The translations under genes and the position numbers were made by a program. 64,000 nt of DNA from Maribacter sp. (GTDB lineage: Bacteria; Bacteroidota; Bacteroidia; Flavobacteriales; Flavobacteriaceae). Shown piece by piece: positions 27,475-35,473 of this stretch (position 1 is the stretch's first letter; each line of letters begins with the position of its first letter). The stretch spans positions 182,365 through 246,364 of the forward strand of contig PDPR01000009.1 of assembly GCA_002749285.1 (NCBI GenBank). The letters run 5' to 3'. Under the pieces are notes generated by a model. That model did no database searches. It saw nothing but the letters and a program-made list of their open reading frames with translations, and was not told the DNA's origin.

Positions 27475-27744
27475 ATGGCCAACAAGCAGAACATTTCGAA
27501 CGAACAAGTTGTCAAGCATGAATTCATATTCCATAAAAAGAATTATTTGTTCATGTTCCTAGGAATCGCCTTTATCGCCGTAGGTTTTATACTCATGTCC
27601 GGAGGTGGCAGCAACGACCCGAATGTCTTTAACGAGGACATCTATAATTTTCGTAGGATCCGATTGGCACCTACCTTGGTATTGATCGGTCTCGGTATCG
27701 AAATCTATGCCATTTTGTTGAACCCCCATAAGAAACGCAAGTAA
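27475..27744 (+). CDS. DUF3098 small membrane protein
   Basis: This 89-residue protein has two membrane spans (YLFMFLGIAFIAVGFILMSG and TLVLIGLGIEIYAILL) separated by a short loop with DPNVFNEDIYNFRRIRLAP, the DUF3098 pattern. The family is confined to Bacteroidota and is regularly found between ftsX and uppP, suggesting an envelope role. The uppP start follows after one base. Confidence 0.88.
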   Translation: MANKQNISNEQVVKHEFIFHKKNYLFMFLGIAFIAVGFILMSGGGSNDPNVFNEDIYNFRRIRLAPTLVLIGLGIEIYAILLNPHKKRK

Positions 27745-27745
27745 T

Positions 27746-28540
27746 TTGGAAACATTTGACGCAATTATCCTTGGGTTCATCCAAGGCCTGACCGAATTTC
27801 TTCCCGTATCATCCAGTGGCCATTTGGAATTAGGAAAAGCTATATTGGGGGACCATTCGGTTCCCGAGGAAAGTCTATTGTTTACCGTAGTACTGCATTT
27901 TGCAACAGCACTTAGCACTATTGTCGTATTCAGGAAGGATGTTTGGGAGATCATCAAAGGTCTTTTCCAATTTAAATGGAACGAGGAAACACGTTTTTCC
28001 TTAAAGATCATGATCTCGATGCTTCCTGCTGTATTGATAGGCCTCTTTTTTGAAAAACAACTGGAAACCCTTTTCGATGGGAATGTTCGTTTTGTAGGTT
28101 TTATGTTATTGGTAACGGCGGTATTGCTTTATTTTGCCGATAAGGCCAAGGACACCGACAAGAAGGTATCTTACAAAAATGCATTTATCGTGGGTGTCTC
28201 ACAAGCGATTGCCATGCTACCGGGGATCTCAAGGTCTGGAGCCACAATCTCCACATCGGTTTTACTGGGAGTGGACAAGACCAAGGCTGCCCGTTTCTCT
28301 TTTCTAATGGTCATTCCCTTGATATTCGGGAAAATGGGCAAGGATATCATGACTGGTGAACTTAATTTTGAAAGTGAGAACACCTTTGCCATGGGAGCAG
28401 GGTTCATTGCTGCCTTCATTGCCGGTATGCTGGCCTGTACTTGGATGATTCGGTTGGTAAGGAAGAGTAAATTGAGCTATTTTGCCATTTATTGCCTAAT
28501 CGTTGGGCTCATTGCCATTGCCTATGGTTATCGGGGTTGA
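27746..28540 (+). CDS. uppP: Undecaprenyl-diphosphatase
   Basis: UppP (BacA) recycles the undecaprenyl carrier for peptidoglycan and other polymers. Motifs are GLTEFLPVSSSGHLELG near residues 14-30 and LPGISRSGATISTSVLLG near 157-174. About eight spans fit the 264-residue length. The start is TTG, one base after the DUF3098 stop; no ATG fits a full N-terminus. It is co-transcribed with ftsX-DUF3098 and probably truB. Confidence 0.95.
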   Translation: METFDAIILGFIQGLTEFLPVSSSGHLELGKAILGDHSVPEESLLFTVVLHFATALSTIVVFRKDVWEIIKGLFQFKWNEETRFSLKIMISMLPAVLIGLFFEKQLETLFDGNVRFVGFMLLVTAVLLYFADKAKDTDKKVSYKNAFIVGVSQAIAMLPGISRSGATISTSVLLGVDKTKAARFSFLMVIPLIFGKMGKDIMTGELNFESENTFAMGAGFIAAFIAGMLACTWMIRLVRKSKLSYFAIYCLIVGLIAIAYGYRG

Positions 28541-28582
28541 TCTCCCCACCCCCAACTTTTGGCCAAACCCCGAAAAAACTTG

Positions 28583-29305
28583 ATGAAACCATTATCCAAA
28601 GAAGATTTTTTAGAAGGACAATTACTTTTGATAGATAAGCCCTTGGGCTGGTCATCGTTCCAAGCAGTGAACAAACTCAAATGGGCGATTCGAAAGAAGT
28701 TCTCATTAAAAAAAATCAAAATAGGCCATGCCGGCACTCTGGACCCATTGGCCACAGGTCTCTTACTGATCTGTACGGGCAAGTACACAAAAAAAATAAA
28801 TGGCCTTCAAGGACTGGTAAAGGAATATACCGGAACCATAACCTTAGGCGCCACCACACCCTCGTTCGACTTGGAAACGGCAGTTGATGAAAACTTCCCC
28901 ATTGGGCATATCACGGATTCATTGATCAACGATGCCACCACGGAATTCCTAGGAGAGATTGAACAGGCTCCACCAGTATTCTCCGCCCTAAAAAAAGATG
29001 GGAAACGATTGTATGAATATGCCCGGGAAGGCAAGGAAGTTGAGATAAAAAAACGCAAGGTAACCATCTTGGAATTTGAGATAACCAAAATAGATTTGCC
29101 AAAAATAGAATTTAGGGTCATTTGTAGCAAAGGCACTTATATACGTTCTTTGGCCTATGACTTTGGCAAGGCCTTACATTCCGGGGGACACTTGTCAGCA
29201 CTTCGAAGAACCAAAATAGGTGATTACAACGTAGATATAGCCATAGATCCAAATATTTTCGCCGAAACAATACTTGATCAAGGGGATGCTCCTGATTCAA
29301 AGTAG
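28583..29305 (+). CDS. truB: tRNA pseudouridine(55) synthase
   Basis: TruB forms pseudouridine 55 in the tRNA T-loop. The catalytic segment KIGHAGTLDPLATGLL near residues 49-64 contains the nucleophilic aspartate, and APPVFSALKKDGKRLYEYAR and CSKGTYIRSLAYDFG are family motifs. I prefer the ATG at 28583 (MKPLSKEDFLEGQ) over the TTG at 28559 because homologues begin with a similar short lead before GQLLLIDKP. It follows uppP in the same direction. Confidence 0.95.
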   Translation: MKPLSKEDFLEGQLLLIDKPLGWSSFQAVNKLKWAIRKKFSLKKIKIGHAGTLDPLATGLLLICTGKYTKKINGLQGLVKEYTGTITLGATTPSFDLETAVDENFPIGHITDSLINDATTEFLGEIEQAPPVFSALKKDGKRLYEYAREGKEVEIKKRKVTILEFEITKIDLPKIEFRVICSKGTYIRSLAYDFGKALHSGGHLSALRRTKIGDYNVDIAIDPNIFAETILDQGDAPDSK

Positions 29306-29364
29306 AAATAAATAAGTTTCGGGAAACAATTAAACTATTCCAATAAAACCCAGATTATAGCCTT

Positions 29365-30093
29365 ATGCAACTTAACCGCCAACAACTATCATTACTCATA
29401 ACCGTATTCTCCATGGCCATCATGATCTTGGGGCTGTACAATATCCATCTTGGTGGACAGAAAGAAAAGGATGAGTATGTGGTCGAATTGGTTATGGATG
29501 AGGATATACTTGAGGAATTGATCAAGGAAGAGGAAAGAATGCTGGAAGAGTTGCAACAACAGGACCCCATTAAAAGCCATATGGCCTACAATGAAACCGC
29601 AAAACCAAGTTTTGGAGATCCCGAACCCTTGAAAACCCTTGAAGAGATCTTGGAGGAAAAAACCACCAATGCATCTGATGAGGTTTCTGAATTTGACAGT
29701 GAAGATTCAGAGTATGTGGCCAAGGTAAGGGAATTGGCCAAACAAAGGGAGGAAAAAAAACAATTGTTAGGCGAAAGGGAAGCCCAAAAAGAAGAACGGA
29801 CCAATACCCTATCGGCCCGAAGGACATCGGTTTCCTACTCATTGGTCGGAAGGAACAATTATAAATTGCCCCCTCCTATCTACACCTGTATAGAGGGTGG
29901 GAAAGTTGTAATAAACATCGAGGTCGATGCAATCGGCAATGTCATAGATGCCAGCTTCAACGAAAAAAGCTCTGGTACTTCCAATGGGTGCCTCATCGAC
30001 AATGCAATCACTTATGCCCTTAAGGCAAAATTCGACACTGCTTCCAAAACCCTACAGAAAGGAACGATCACCTATTTATTCCAAGGAAAGTAG
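29365..30093 (+). CDS. TonB-like energy-transducer protein
   Basis: This 242-residue protein has an N-terminal membrane anchor (LSLLITVFSMAIMILGLYNI), a long acidic and lysine-rich coiled-coil-like middle (residues 55-160) and a C-terminal segment GGKVVINIEVDAIGNVIDAS...AITYALKAKF that matches the TonB C-terminal fold. TonB proteins link proton motive force to outer-membrane receptors, but the usual proline-rich spacer is replaced by a charged helix. The 3' end overlaps the convergent thioredoxin gene by 18 bases. It may be a specialised transducer; the receptor is unknown. Confidence 0.7.
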   Translation: MQLNRQQLSLLITVFSMAIMILGLYNIHLGGQKEKDEYVVELVMDEDILEELIKEEERMLEELQQQDPIKSHMAYNETAKPSFGDPEPLKTLEEILEEKTTNASDEVSEFDSEDSEYVAKVRELAKQREEKKQLLGEREAQKEERTNTLSARRTSVSYSLVGRNNYKLPPPIYTCIEGGKVVINIEVDAIGNVIDASFNEKSSGTSNGCLIDNAITYALKAKFDTASKTLQKGTITYLFQGK

Positions 30094-30711
30094 TCCCAAA
30101 AGGTCACTGAGCGTACTTTGCCCTTTATCCTTATTATACCAAACTTGCAATTCTTCCTTGAATTCAGGCGTCAATACCCCGTGTTCGTTCTTATAATCCA
30201 CTACCAATTGTTGTGCTTCCCTTGGTCTGGATCCCCATTCACCCAAGACCTCATTGGAAGCATCATCCACCATGACCAACTTAGGGATGCTCATGGCCCC
30301 ATTGGTCAGAAAACGGTTCATGATTTCAAGGTTTTCATCCCTTAATATTATTTTTAGGGAGATATTATCGTTCAGGTCCGCCACTTTATTGATCATTGGC
30401 AAAGACTGTGCGGCATCACCACACCAACTTTCCGTCAATACCAACCACGTTACCTTTTTATGGTCAAAACCCTTTATTTTCTGGATCGATTCCCCATCGA
30501 TCTTCAAGGTTTTGTCCAAACGCTTCATCCGTCGTTGGTTCAGGAGCGTATAATCGACCATATCCTTGGAAACTTTGGCTCCTGTGGCCTTGCCCGATGC
30601 CGCCAAATCATCCATCAACGCCCTATAGTCGGCATATGACATACCCTTTTCTATCCCTTTTTGTACAATTTCCCCAATAGTAAGTTCGTCATCAAAAACG
30701 TTCGCATCCAT
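30076..30711 (-). CDS. Thioredoxin-fold protein with WCGDA site
   Basis: This protein of about 211 residues has a helical N-terminus, then a thioredoxin fold with VLTESWCGDAAQSLPMINKVAD and a cis-proline region MSIPKLVMVD. The CxxC is reduced to a single Cys (CGDA), so it cannot act as a normal dithiol reductase. Such proteins are common in flavobacteria. I chose the ATG at 30711 (MDANVFDDELT); the frame extends upstream to 30759 without family support. Confidence 0.78.
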   Translation of the reverse strand: MDANVFDDELTIGEIVQKGIEKGMSYADYRALMDDLAASGKATGAKVSKDMVDYTLLNQRRMKRLDKTLKIDGESIQKIKGFDHKKVTWLVLTESWCGDAAQSLPMINKVADLNDNISLKIILRDENLEIMNRFLTNGAMSIPKLVMVDDASNEVLGEWGSRPREAQQLVVDYKNEHGVLTPEFKEELQVWYNKDKGQSTLSDLLGLLSLE

Positions 30712-30759
30712 GATATTATATTTAAAAACGGTAAAGTTACTCATGAAACTATATTCCAT

Positions 30760-31079
30760 TGGTAACTTAGGTCACATTAATTTGTATTTCAACAAAAAAC
30801 TTACAACATCCGCTTTTGTGCAGTAAAACCAAATACTTTCCGAGCACGACAATCCTAACTTGTGAACAACAGGGAGTAATCAGGTCCAATTTTATACCTA
30901 CCTTTGGTATGAACCCACTTAAACTTTTCGGATTTAAGCGAAAATCAGTGGTTTTTGTCCTGTTGAAGGCTTTTTTAAGTCGCATGGCAGGGCTACGGAA
31001 ATAAAAAAAGACAAAACAAAAATAGGGCAGAAAACGGCAATTTTCTGGCAAGCCGAAAAAGTTTAAATGGGTTTTGTAT
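30760..31079. other. Intergenic region with transposon-derived fragments
   Basis: No gene is supported. The segment 31036-31067 matches 48487-48518 (minus) at 30 of 32 bases; the latter lies in the IS1595-type remnant. A looser inverted copy (cttaaacttttcggattt) lies at 30913-30930, so 30905-31070 could be a small element with imperfect terminal inverted repeats. Confidence 0.5.
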
Positions 31080-31643
31080 ATGGGAAAACACAGATGTGCT
31101 TGGTGCTTGGGCGATAGACTTTATGAGGATTACCATGATAAGGAATGGGGGGTGCCCGTAAAAGATGATGCATTGCTTTTCGAATTCTTGGTTTTGGAAA
31201 CTTTTCAGGCTGGACTAAGTTGGATTACCATTCTTAAAAAACGTGAAAATTTCAGGATGGCCTTCGACAATTTCAACTATGGGAAAATAGCCACTTACGA
31301 AGAGGATAAGATCCAAACCCTATTGCAGGATACCGGAATCATCAGAAACAAACTGAAGGTTCGCGCAACAGTCACCAATGCTTTGGCATTTATGAAAGTA
31401 CAGGATGAATTTGAAAGTTTCAGCAACTATGTCTGGGGTTTTGTGAACCATACCCCTATTAAGAACAGGATCGAGGATTACAGAAATGCCCCTGCAACCA
31501 CGGAAATCTCGGATGCACTCAGCAAAGACCTCAGAAAAAGAGGCTTTAAATTTGTTGGCAGTACCATCGTATATGCCTTTATGCAGGCCGTGGGCATGGT
31601 AAATGACCATGAAACCAATTGTTTTAGATATAACGAGGTTTAA
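31080..31643 (+). CDS. tag: DNA-3-methyladenine glycosylase I
   Basis: Tag excises 3-methyladenine from DNA. The N-terminal zinc site starts with HRCAWCLGD, and YEDYHDKEWGVPVKDD, LLFEFLVLETFQAGLSW and the C-terminal FKFVGSTIVYAFMQAVGMVNDH (zinc-binding His and a later Cys) match the family along its 187 residues. I start at the ATG at 31080 rather than the TTG two codons upstream. An AlkD remnant, another alkylation repair enzyme, lies immediately downstream. Confidence 0.95.
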   Translation: MGKHRCAWCLGDRLYEDYHDKEWGVPVKDDALLFEFLVLETFQAGLSWITILKKRENFRMAFDNFNYGKIATYEEDKIQTLLQDTGIIRNKLKVRATVTNALAFMKVQDEFESFSNYVWGFVNHTPIKNRIEDYRNAPATTEISDALSKDLRKRGFKFVGSTIVYAFMQAVGMVNDHETNCFRYNEV

Positions 31644-31690
31644 AAAAAGCTTCATGGTCGGGCTCCAAAAACAATCCTCTTAAGTCAATA

Positions 31691-31793
31691 ACCTCGACCT
31701 AAGGGCAAGAGGTATGCTTTCGGAAAGACTTTATCATTTTGAGGCAAGCCCCGGGGAATCAAACCCTTTTTGGCTATCGCCCTGCGATTAAAA
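31691..31793 (+). repeat. Dispersed intergenic repeat, copy A (partner at 55903-55983)
   Basis: The 3' core ggctatcgccctgcgattaa is identical in both copies, preceded by aaaccc and a T-run. Upstream, tcattttgagg (31734-31744) matches tcatttcgagg in copy B, and aagggca is shared further left. Copy A has 16 extra bases including CCCCGGGG. Confidence 0.75.
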
Positions 31794-31799
31794 CGTAAG

Positions 31800-31990
31800 G
31801 ATAAGACAGATATCGCCAGGTTGGAATATATTATCCAAAAACTATTGGGGCCTAAGGATCTTTCCATCAACAAGACCATTGGGCGGGTTCTTCGGGAATA
31901 TAGCAGGACCAATCCTATGTGGGTCAAAAATCTTGTCTCGAATAACAGATTGGCCAACATAAGCCGTCGTGAGGCCCTACATCCGATAAA
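31800..31990 (+). pseudogene. C-terminal remnant of an AlkD-type DNA alkylation repair enzyme
   Basis: The translation TDIARLEYIIQKLLGPKDL, INKTIGRVLREYSRTNPMWV and NISRREALHPI matches the last HEAT-like helices of AlkD-family DNA glycosylases (typical form: IRKAIGWALREYSKTNPEWV ... LSRREAL). Only about 60 residues remain, with no start of their own and a dispersed repeat directly upstream. The rest of the roughly 230-residue enzyme is missing, so this is a decayed gene. It lies between tag and aat. Confidence 0.7.
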
Positions 31991-31995
31991 CCAAC

Positions 31996-32670
31996 CTAGG
32001 TCTGATCGTTTCTTAGGATTTCCAAAAACTCGGGTCTAGATATTTCCTTGGCCCCAAGACTCTCCAAATGGCTGGTATGTAATTGGCAATCGATAAGACG
32101 GTATCCTTTTTCACCAAGTTCCCCTGCCATTTTAAGAAAGGCATATTTTGAGGCATTACCCACTTTACTGAACATACTTTCCCCGCAGAACACATGGCCC
32201 AGATCAATCCCATAAAGCCCCCCGACCAAATTACCTTCTTCCCAGACCTCATAAGATTGGGCAAAACCCATAGCGTGCAATTCCAGATAAGCCCCTTTCA
32301 TGTCATGGGTAATCCAGGTGCCATCCTGTCCCTTTCGTTTTATCTTTGCACATTGATCGATTACCTGTTCAAAAGAAGTGTTCTTGGTCAGTTGAAATCG
32401 ATTCCCCCTCAATATTTTTCGCATACTTTTCGAAATCCTGACCTGGGCTGGGTACAATACCATTCTAGGGTCGGGGCTCCACCACATTACCAATGACCCC
32501 TCGTTGAACCAAGGAAAAATACCGCTTTTATAGGCTAAGATCAAACGTTCTGGGGAAAGGTCCCCGCCAACAGCTAACAATCCATCAGCATTTGCATCCT
32601 CTACCGGAGGAAAATAAATCCCATTGGCAAGAACTGTCAACGGTTTATAAGTGCCTTTTCTTTTTGCCAC
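31996..32670 (-). CDS. aat: Leucyl/phenylalanyl-tRNA--protein transferase
   Basis: Aat adds Leu or Phe to the N-terminus of proteins with basic N-termini, marking them for ClpAP degradation. Motifs are FPPVEDANADGLLAVGGDLSP near residues 20-40, SGIFPWF, MWWSPDPRMVL and VGGLYGIDLGHVFCGESMFS. The start is GTG (32670); a TTG 30 bases in would also fit. The length of 224 is normal. Its 3' end almost touches the AlkD remnant on the other strand. Confidence 0.94.
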   Translation of the reverse strand: MAKRKGTYKPLTVLANGIYFPPVEDANADGLLAVGGDLSPERLILAYKSGIFPWFNEGSLVMWWSPDPRMVLYPAQVRISKSMRKILRGNRFQLTKNTSFEQVIDQCAKIKRKGQDGTWITHDMKGAYLELHAMGFAQSYEVWEEGNLVGGLYGIDLGHVFCGESMFSKVGNASKYAFLKMAGELGEKGYRLIDCQLHTSHLESLGAKEISRPEFLEILRNDQT

Positions 32671-32773
32671 AGGTCTTTAAGAATTAAAATTGCCCCATAA
32701 CGAAAGTTATCTAAAAAAAGGATGAAAAAAGACCCAAAAAGGCTCTTTTCCATATTATCGATCCACTGTCATA

Positions 32774-33151
32774 CTAAAAAGGTAGATCATCATGATCTTC
32801 CTCATTGATGTCATCGGCAGGTTCAAAAGCATCCATAGGAGGTACAGGGGGAATATCGGCATTGGTTTCCGCTGCCTGAAGGTTCTCAATGCGCCACCCT
32901 TGGATAGAGTTGAAGTATTTTACCTCCCCTTGTGGGTTTGTCCATTCACGTCCCCTGATGTTTATACTGATCTTCACATCCTGACCAACTTGATAGCTGT
33001 TCAACAAATCACATTTATCCTGTATAAACTCAACCAAGATCTGTTGTGGGTATTGTTCATCGGTGGTCACTACCACCTCCCTTTTCCTAAAACCGTTGCT
33101 CCCAAAAGTTTTGGTCTCATCTATTTTCTTGATTTTTCCTTGTATTTCCAT
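32774..33151 (-). CDS. DUF3127 OB-fold-type protein with an SSB-like C-terminal tail
   Basis: This 125-residue protein has a DUF3127 domain at residues 1-88 (MEIQGKIKKIDETKTFGSNGF, VEFIQDKCDLL, YFNSIQGWRIE), a family predicted to be OB-fold-like. It is followed by a proline- and acid-rich linker and the tip EEDHDDLPF. Single-stranded DNA-binding proteins end in the same way; the SSB in this window ends in DDDLPF. In SSB that tip recruits repair and replication proteins, so this protein may contact the same partners. It is a single gene. Confidence 0.85.
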   Translation of the reverse strand: MEIQGKIKKIDETKTFGSNGFRKREVVVTTDEQYPQQILVEFIQDKCDLLNSYQVGQDVKISINIRGREWTNPQGEVKYFNSIQGWRIENLQAAETNADIPPVPPMDAFEPADDINEEDHDDLPF

Positions 33152-33510
33152 TTTTATGATAATTATGTAATCTTGATTAGTGTTGATCTATTCATTTAGG
33201 GAATCATATTCCTTGTTTCTTTCCATTACTCTTGATAGCTTTCCCCTTTCGTTAGGTGTGGCTTCCCAAATCCATACCACACACATAACGGGTTGGTTTT
33301 ATCCAGGATAAAACAGGCAAAGGTAATTTGCGGTCAAGTTAAGGGTTTTACGAATGATGTCATAAAAAGTGTCATAATAATAATTAACAAAATCGGCAAC
33401 AACAACCACCAAATGTAATCAATCTGACCACGGGCAAAAAAAGATACCCATGCAACCTGCACAACATTTATGGGCATTTTACATTATCTTTAATGCATTA
33501 AACCGGTTGG
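33152..33510. other. Divergent intergenic region with a dyad
   Basis: These 359 bases separate DUF3127 (minus) and a histidine kinase (plus) and hold no gene. A perfect 19-base dyad GTTTTATCC-a-GGATAAAAC is at 33296-33314, next to TACCTTTG on the minus strand (33318-33325), which fits the -7 consensus. Another hairpin, GTGTGG...CCACAC, spans 33256-33282. Confidence 0.5.
33296..33314. promoter_or_regulatory. 19-base perfect dyad, operator candidate
   Basis: GTTTTATCC and GGATAAAAC flank one base. It sits just downstream of the minus-strand -7 box at 33318-33325, a position suited to a repressor. No regulator can be named. Confidence 0.35.
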
Positions 33511-34659
33511 ATGAAATTTAACCCCAAAAAAAAGACCTCGGACTTTATTCTATTGGCAATAGCCTTTACTATTGTAAGTTTGATCCTGTGGAACACGAAT
33601 AGTTTCTTTAAGAACTTCAAAGAGGAAGAACGATTGAAAATGGAAATATGGGCCACTGCCCAATCTGAACTGTTACAATATTCGGAAGATATGGATATGG
33701 GCAACCTCACTATAAAAGTACTACAGAACAACACCTCGACGCCGATGATATTGGTAAATAAGGATGGGTCGGTAAAGACCAATAACATGCGTGGGGCAAA
33801 CGCAAAGGATTCTTTGTCCGTGCAGCGAAACATCGAAAAATTCAAGCATGAGAACACCCCTATATCGATTGACCAGCAGGGAAAACACCTTGCCACCCTC
33901 TACTACGGTAATTCGGAAGTCCTGAACAAGTTAAAGTATTACCCCATAGCACTTTTATTGATCATCCTACTTTTTGGTGCTGTTATATTCTTCTTCTTCA
34001 AAACAAACAAGGCATCGGAACAAAATAAATTATGGGCCAGTATGGCAAAAGAGACCGCACACCAAATCGGTACTCCGTTATCCTCCCTTTTAGGTTGGAA
34101 CGAACTATTGAAATCTGAAAGTATAAATCCAGAGATCACCAAGGAAATCGCCAAGGATATCAGTCGATTGGAGACCATTACCGAACGATTCTCCAAAATT
34201 GGATCCTTACCTGAATTAAAAGAGGTCGACATTGTACAGGAAACCAAGGAAGCCTATGAATACCTGAAATTACGGAGCTCTAAATTGATTCATTTCTCAT
34301 TCAACTCACAAATTGAAAAATTACCCGTTCTATTGAACCGTGCCTTATATAATTGGACGATTGAAAATCTAGTCAAAAATGGCATCGATGCCATGAAAGG
34401 CAAAGGAAGTATCGCTATCGATATTATCCACTCCGGGAAATATGTGAATATCCTGATAGCGGATACGGGTGGTGGCATCCCCAAAAACAATTCACAAAAT
34501 ATATTTGATCCCGGGGTTACCTCCAAGAAGCGGGGATGGGGCTTGGGGTTGTCGTTAGTTAAAAGAATCGTGGAAGAATACCATAAGGGAAAGGTAAAGG
34601 TGCTTTCTTCCGGCAAGGAAGGTACCATCATGCAGATTTCCCTAAAAATAAACAAATAA
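33511..34659 (+). CDS. Orphan sensor histidine kinase
   Basis: This 382-residue kinase has membrane spans near residues 11-29 and 143-164 flanking an extracytoplasmic domain of about 110 residues. The H-box MAKETAHQIGTPLSSLLGW near 183-201 has the AHQIGTP form, not the usual SHELRTP. The ATPase domain shows ENLVKNGIDAM, IADTGGGIP and RGWGLGLSLVKR. No response regulator is adjacent. A zinc-ribbon membrane protein starts 3 bases downstream and is probably co-translated. The stimulus is unknown. Confidence 0.88.
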   Translation: MKFNPKKKTSDFILLAIAFTIVSLILWNTNSFFKNFKEEERLKMEIWATAQSELLQYSEDMDMGNLTIKVLQNNTSTPMILVNKDGSVKTNNMRGANAKDSLSVQRNIEKFKHENTPISIDQQGKHLATLYYGNSEVLNKLKYYPIALLLIILLFGAVIFFFFKTNKASEQNKLWASMAKETAHQIGTPLSSLLGWNELLKSESINPEITKEIAKDISRLETITERFSKIGSLPELKEVDIVQETKEAYEYLKLRSSKLIHFSFNSQIEKLPVLLNRALYNWTIENLVKNGIDAMKGKGSIAIDIIHSGKYVNILIADTGGGIPKNNSQNIFDPGVTSKKRGWGLGLSLVKRIVEEYHKGKVKVLSSGKEGTIMQISLKINK

Positions 34660-34662
34660 ACC

Positions 34663-35019
34663 ATGTCAAAGGAAAGATCAGTAGTTATAAAGGAGGCGCA
34701 CATTACCAACAATTGCCCTGAATGTTTTAATCAAGACATGAAAATAACTTTTAAGCAGAAACACAAATACGGGAAACTTTACGATCGAACCACCAGTGAG
34801 GTGACACATTCCATTAAGTGCAACAAGTGCAAATCGATTATATATCCAGTGAATTGGACGGAGGACATAGAACGTATCTTCGACTATTACCAAAAAACGG
34901 TCACCCCCGAAAAACCCACAGTCCGATTTACATCCCTGTTCTATATTCTTTTGTCTTCCCTGTTGATAGTGATCGGGGCGGCCATTTATCTTTGGATATC
35001 GGGAATTATCCGATTTTAG
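34663..35019 (+). CDS. Zinc-ribbon protein with a C-terminal membrane anchor
   Basis: This 118-residue protein has two cysteine pairs, NNCPECFN near residues 17-24 and IKCNKCKS near 50-57, which can form one zinc ribbon. A single span (FYILLSSLLIVIGAAIYLWI) lies near the C-terminus, so the ribbon would face the cytoplasm. It is coupled to the upstream histidine kinase. I do not recognise a named family. Its last 14 bases overlap the convergent HIT gene. Confidence 0.7.
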   Translation: MSKERSVVIKEAHITNNCPECFNQDMKITFKQKHKYGKLYDRTTSEVTHSIKCNKCKSIIYPVNWTEDIERIFDYYQKTVTPEKPTVRFTSLFYILLSSLLIVIGAAIYLWISGIIRF

Positions 35020-35398
35020 AGGAAATGCTTTTGGCTATTGAAGCAAGCTCATCCTGTGTTAATGCCACCTTATGCTGGAAGGTAGCTTCCTTCATTTGGT
35101 TCAAGGGTATCAAATGCACATGCACATGGGGTACTTCGAGCCCTATTACCGTTATGCCGACCCTGTTACAGTCGATAGCTGCCTCTATGGCTTTCCCAAC
35201 CTTTCTTGAAAAAGCCATTAACCCCATATACGTTTCCTCGTCCAAGTCCATGATCTTATCCACTTCCTTTTTGGGAACACATAAGGTATGTCCTTTGGCA
35301 TTCGGGTTAATATCCAAAAAGGCAAGGAAATTTTCATCCTCGGCTATTTTGTGACAAGGGATTTCCCCTTCGATGATTTTTGTAAAGATACTTGCCAT
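35006..35398 (-). CDS. HIT family nucleotide hydrolase/transferase
   Basis: This 130-residue protein carries the histidine triad VPHVHVHLIP near residues 95-104 and the N-terminal MASIFTKIIEGEIPCHKI and FLDINPNAKGHTL, typical of the Hint/HinT branch that hydrolyses nucleotide phosphoramidates. I start at the ATG at 35398; the frame runs on to 35473 without family support. It is followed upstream by greA in the same direction (75 bases apart). Confidence 0.93.
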   Translation of the reverse strand: MASIFTKIIEGEIPCHKIAEDENFLAFLDINPNAKGHTLCVPKKEVDKIMDLDEETYMGLMAFSRKVGKAIEAAIDCNRVGITVIGLEVPHVHVHLIPLNQMKEATFQHKVALTQDELASIAKSISSKIG

Positions 35399-35473
35399 GG
35401 TCGATTCATTTAGGACAGATACAAAAGAACCTATCGTTAACGATAGGTTAAATATAAAGAATATAGGTTTCAA

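Noticed and set aside
30767..31051. 94-codon minus-strand frame upstream of tag
   Set aside because: No start context or domain; the segment is explained by transposon-derived fragments.
31685..31960. Minus-strand frame reading RRAIAKKGLIPRGLPQNDKV
   Set aside because: It translates the dispersed non-coding repeat and the antisense of the AlkD remnant, so it is not a gene.
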